A stretch of 64,000 bases of DNA. It comes from BOG-908 sp963751795 (lineage in GTDB: Bacteria > Pseudomonadota > Alphaproteobacteria > Acetobacterales > Acetobacteraceae). A program made the position numbers and the translations under genes. A model generated the notes under the pieces. That model was given only the letters and a program-made list of their open reading frames with translations. It did not search any database and was not told the origin of the DNA. How positions within the stretch are numbered: position 1 is the stretch's first letter; each line of letters begins with the position of its first letter. The stretch is from assembly GCA_963751795.1 (NCBI GenBank), contig CAVVVI010000003.1, positions 1-64,000 of the forward strand, read 5' to 3'. Below are positions 61,041-64,000 of the stretch, in pieces.

Positions 61041-61676
61041 TTAGCCGGTTGGTAGCGGGCGGGGTGGGGCGTTGGGGAAGATGAGGGGGATGTGCTCGAT
61101 GAATTCCTCGGTGGTCCACATGGTTTCGGGTGGTGGGCCGTAGATATCGAGGATTTCGTCGGGCATTTGGCTGAAATCGGGGGTGAGGCCGAAATCGGTG
61201 CAGATGGCGATGAGGATGGCTTCGAGGTCGGCGGTGTTGTCGGTGTCGGTGGCCAGCTCGGCATCCATGCGGGCGTAGAGGGCGCGGCGGAGGGGGGATT
61301 TATCGGCGTGGTGGCGCGACGAATCGTCGAGCCCGCGGCGGAGCGCCATGCGGCGCTGGCTGGACGGGCCATCGAGCGCGTAGGGGGCGGGTGTGGCGGC
61401 GGTGCTGGGGCGGGGGCCGGTGGCGATACGCTCTTCCAGCAGCATGGCCTGGCCGATGGTGCGGCAGAGGCGGGTGAAGACGAGGTTGGGATCGGCGCGG
61501 GTGGGCGCGGGGGCGGCTTCGGGTGCGCTGGCGGCGGGCTCGGCCTGGGCTTCGGCGCGGTCGGCGGCCAGGCGCATGAGGACCATGCCGCGCTCCTGCA
61601 TCTCCTGGCAGAAGCGCAGGTGGCGGGCGCGGCGCTCGGCGGCTTCTGGGGTGGGGATGGGGGAGATGGCGTTCAT
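61041..61676 (-). CDS. Unknown alanine-rich protein, about 211 aa
   Basis: ATG 61676 (MNAISPIPTPEAAERRARH) is preferred; 61697 adds seven residues. A helical N-terminal part (EMQERGMVLMRLAADRAEAQ) and an alanine/proline linker are followed by a domain with IGQAMLLEERI and ADLEAILIAICTDFGL, ending with a Pro-rich tail. No known family is recognised. It faces the serine hydrolase convergently and marks the last G-rich gene before the composition shift. Confidence 0.65.
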   Translation of the reverse strand: MNAISPIPTPEAAERRARHLRFCQEMQERGMVLMRLAADRAEAQAEPAASAPEAAPAPTRADPNLVFTRLCRTIGQAMLLEERIATGPRPSTAATPAPYALDGPSSQRRMALRRGLDDSSRHHADKSPLRRALYARMDAELATDTDNTADLEAILIAICTDFGLTPDFSQMPDEILDIYGPPPETMWTTEEFIEHIPLIFPNAPPRPLPTG

Positions 61677-61797
61677 GGCGGAACGGATAGAGAACACGAG
61701 TGGGGGTGGCTGGGCAAGGGAATTGCTGGGCGGCTAGCTGCGACAGGCTCGAGTTCAATCAACAGTCCCAAGGCAAGTCGAGCTCTCGGGTCGTTGG

Positions 61798-61809
61798 GCT
61801 TCTAGAAGC
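61798..61809. repeat. Palindrome GCTTCTAGAAGC at the composition boundary
   Basis: A 12-base perfect palindrome followed by TAAATTTT, in the 190-base gap between the unknown gene and the large NTPase gene. It may be a weak terminator. Base composition changes from GC-rich to near-balanced around here. Confidence 0.35.
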
Positions 61810-61866
61810 TAAATTTTCCGTATGTCGGAGCAGGGGTCGCTCTTAGTTGCGGGAATCGTAGAAATC

Positions 61867-64000
61867 CTAGGCATCCACGTCGTCGAACAACGAGCGCTTT
61901 GCTATTGGCCCGAAAGTTCGCTGCATAATTGGGGCAGCCTTGGTGTGCGAGGCAGATTCCATGTATTCCCAACCTTCAGAGTTGTGCCGATCCTCCTCGG
62001 CCTCTTTTGCCTCCTTCTGTTCCGTTAATGCCGATATCGCTTCTTCTATCGCGTCCCTCCCGGACTCAATGAGCTGCTCCGCTGACGCGTCGACATTCGC
62101 CAGAATCTCAATAATATTCAGACCGCTTGTAAAGTACTCGAAATGGCTTTCGGGTTCACTGTCGAGGTCCGCATCGCGAGCTACATCTGCGACGCGATCA
62201 GCTATTGCGGGGATTGCCTCAGCCCATAACCTGATGCCGAGTCGGAGAAGGCGTGTTGGTGTAATCAGTGCCAGAATGTCTTGATCCATGAGGAAGGCCA
62301 AATCAAAGTCCTCCATCGCCGCAGCCTCCAGCTGCTCCGAAGTAGCTGCACGTAGAGACTCATCGAGGACGCCGAGTTTTAGCGCACGCGCATGAGCAAG
62401 CACTTTCGGAGTGTCGTTTACTCTGCTCGAGAGCCATGCTCTACGACCAAGCAGCCCCATATCGGCCTCCACGATTCGCCGAAAAACTGCGTCGCTGGCG
62501 CGTTCTGCCAAGAACCTAAAGAGGTAAGTATTCACCGACGTCTCGTCTGGTACACGTCCAAGGCGCGCGATTAGAATGTCATCCAGTGTTGTCGGTACAA
62601 CAGGCGCTCCGCGGACAGGACCTGCATTCTCACAGACGAAATTCCCAAGAATCGTTTGGATCGTTGCGCCTCGCAGCAGGGCCGCCATCATGTTAGGGCG
62701 CTGACGCAGGATTTCCGTCAAGGCGTCCGAAATAGTTGGATGAGCGAACTGCCAGATTTCACCGTGATCCGTCTGAGCTACGCGCAAAAATGAGCCCATG
62801 AGCTCACGTAAACCATCAAGTATTCGCGACAGCGGCACACCCAGTAGGTCGCTCACCGTGTGGGCGGCTACATCGTCCATAGTGTCAGGTATCAGTGCAC
62901 CCTGATGGACATAGACGAGGACCATGCCTGCTCGCAACCTGTCGTCGAGCGCGTTGATAGTGTCGATCAGGTGCTCGCGAGGTTCCCGCATGAAGCGCAA
63001 CAACTCTTTTCCGCTCGGTGACAGCCCTTTCGTGAACGCTGGATTACCCAAACGTTCAGCTATTCCCGGAAGAAATGAATCCACGCCTGCGACTTCGTCA
63101 AGATGATCTTTAACTGCACGTTTCCAGCTTTGAGTCTGATTACCGAAATGAACGTGATTGTAAAGGATCTGGGCTTTTTCCGCTGACGTGAGCTTGCCAA
63201 CATCAACGACCGCCGAGCCGTCGGCAAAAGCCGGTAGATTGCGGGCTCCTAGCCGCAGCTTAGCTGCCTCATAAATGTAACGTCTTGACGTAAAGAGAAA
63301 CTTATTTCCGTGTCCGATCGCCGCCTGAACCTTCCGGAAGATCGTGGTCCAATCCTGAACGTAGTCCTCACGAAGTACATTGGCACCAAAAGCATCGTCG
63401 ATCCAAAAGAAGGCTCCGGGGTCATTCGGATTCCAGTGCGTCTCGAAGTCGCGCGGGCTGGTAAGACTAAGGACCGTATGGCGCATATCGTCAGAAGCGA
63501 TGGTTGAGAGAATAGCTCCGATCGCCGATTTACCTGCTGAGGGATCACCAAGCAGAAGGACTACTCCGTGTTTACCAATAGCTTTGACGGCATTCCTCTG
63601 CGCTGTGGTTGGCACATATAGTTTCAATTTCGGGAGCCAGTGATCCAGGAGCGTACGGGTTTGCTGCACACGTCGCTGATCAAGAATTGTCGTGAGATCA
63701 CCCAAGCCATAAACCTGAGGTACGAGCGCTCGAAGCCGCTGGCTACTACGAATAGCGCGAATAAGATATTGCTTGCCCAGAATGTGCGGCTTTCGAACAC
63801 CAAGTGCAATAAGTTTGCTGCGCAGATTGGCGGCTACCGGTGCATCGACACTCATGCTTGTCATGAGTATATAAGTATGGGCCTGACCGCTCTGTACCAA
63901 TTTCTCGACATGCGCAATTTCGACGCTAAGATCTGCTACTCGTAGTCGCTTCTTCGAATCGCACGAGTGTTTGCACTGAACTGTTCCGACGTTCGGGGCG
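61867..64000 (-). CDS. nSTAND3-like NTPase with N-terminal PD-(D/E)XK-type nuclease region (partial, 5' end outside window)
   Basis: At least 710 codons are visible and the frame stays open to the window edge, so the real start is beyond 64000. Near the edge, TVQCKH (QxK) at about 63966-63978 fits the core of Mrr-like PD-(D/E)XK nucleases. It is followed by a helical stretch and HTYILMTSMSVDAP. A P-loop, GDPSAGKS (63549-63526), and a Walker B, AFFWIDDAFG, follow; FLFTSRRYI resembles the TTR-type sensor of nSTAND3. The C-terminal 400 residues are helical without clear TPR repeats. Related proteins are antiviral STAND systems. Codon use is AT-richer than in its neighbours, a sign of transfer. 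Confidence 0.75.
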   Translation of the reverse strand, partial: APNVGTVQCKHSCDSKKRLRVADLSVEIAHVEKLVQSGQAHTYILMTSMSVDAPVAANLRSKLIALGVRKPHILGKQYLIRAIRSSQRLRALVPQVYGLGDLTTILDQRRVQQTRTLLDHWLPKLKLYVPTTAQRNAVKAIGKHGVVLLLGDPSAGKSAIGAILSTIASDDMRHTVLSLTSPRDFETHWNPNDPGAFFWIDDAFGANVLREDYVQDWTTIFRKVQAAIGHGNKFLFTSRRYIYEAAKLRLGARNLPAFADGSAVVDVGKLTSAEKAQILYNHVHFGNQTQSWKRAVKDHLDEVAGVDSFLPGIAERLGNPAFTKGLSPSGKELLRFMREPREHLIDTINALDDRLRAGMVLVYVHQGALIPDTMDDVAAHTVSDLLGVPLSRILDGLRELMGSFLRVAQTDHGEIWQFAHPTISDALTEILRQRPNMMAALLRGATIQTILGNFVCENAGPVRGAPVVPTTLDDILIARLGRVPDETSVNTYLFRFLAERASDAVFRRIVEADMGLLGRRAWLSSRVNDTPKVLAHARALKLGVLDESLRAATSEQLEAAAMEDFDLAFLMDQDILALITPTRLLRLGIRLWAEAIPAIADRVADVARDADLDSEPESHFEYFTSGLNIIEILANVDASAEQLIESGRDAIEEAISALTEQKEAKEAEEDRHNSEGWEYMESASHTKAAPIMQRTFGPIAKRSLFDDVDA

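Overview
The window is a high-GC alphaproteobacterial chromosome segment. The gene content and order fit an Acetobacteraceae/Rhodospirillales-type organism: a fused shikimate kinase-dehydroquinate synthase divergent from xerD, rimP-nusA-ylxR/L7Ae-infB-rbfA, etfBA followed by a 3-hydroxyacyl-CoA dehydrogenase, and nadABC behind a Nudix-type regulator. The family assignment is inference. Genes are tightly packed, with many 1- or 4-base stop/start overlaps (ATGA, GTGA, TGATG).

Positions 1-8207 are the right part of an integrated element of lower GC. A tyrosine integrase (6620-7963, minus) lies next to a 46-base copy of the 3' half of tRNA-Gly(GCC) (8162-8207), which is the right attachment junction. 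The cargo is rich in toxin-antitoxin-like genes: a HipA-like kinase, a PIN toxin with its HTH antitoxin, a 5'-shortened AbiEi-type (DUF6088) gene without a visible toxin partner, and a complete HipB-HipA pair. The intact tRNA and the left half of the element should lie outside the window.

Positions 8.2-35 kb are core chromosome: an OprB-like porin; a three-gene minus-strand unit of sedolisin protease, GT-C membrane protein and small acidic protein; Smr; a NrtR/NadQ-like regulator with two palindromes and a hairpin terminator in front of nadA-nadB-nadC; pgsA-mobB; a lipoprotein; a HIG1/DUF2237 pair; an MscS channel with a 2OG-Fe(II) oxygenase; aroKB; xerD; a sulfotransferase-like gene; a TonB receptor with an FTR1-like permease; and aroC and fabI.

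Positions 36-50 kb hold pdxH, a nitrilase-family amidase, a large periplasmic protein, etfBA-hbd-GST, a TraB/GumN protein, two tandem acyltransferase-3 genes, fumC and a COG2509 flavoprotein. They are followed by two Thr/Ser/Pro-rich secreted paralogues flanking a Thr-rich lipoprotein (49.9-50.9 kb). Positions 51-57 kb carry the translation/transcription operon rimP-nusA-ylxR-infB-rbfA, preceded by a terminator-like hairpin touching the rimP start.

Positions 57.1-61.7 kb (two small genes, pyrD, a HAD hydrolase, a serine hydrolase and an unknown gene) are strikingly G-rich on the plus strand whichever strand is coding. From about 61.7 kb the composition becomes much more AT-rich. The window ends inside a large minus-strand gene with a PD-(D/E)XK-like QCKH motif fused to a STAND-type NTPase (nSTAND3-like), a candidate antiviral conflict protein and the most promising lead here.
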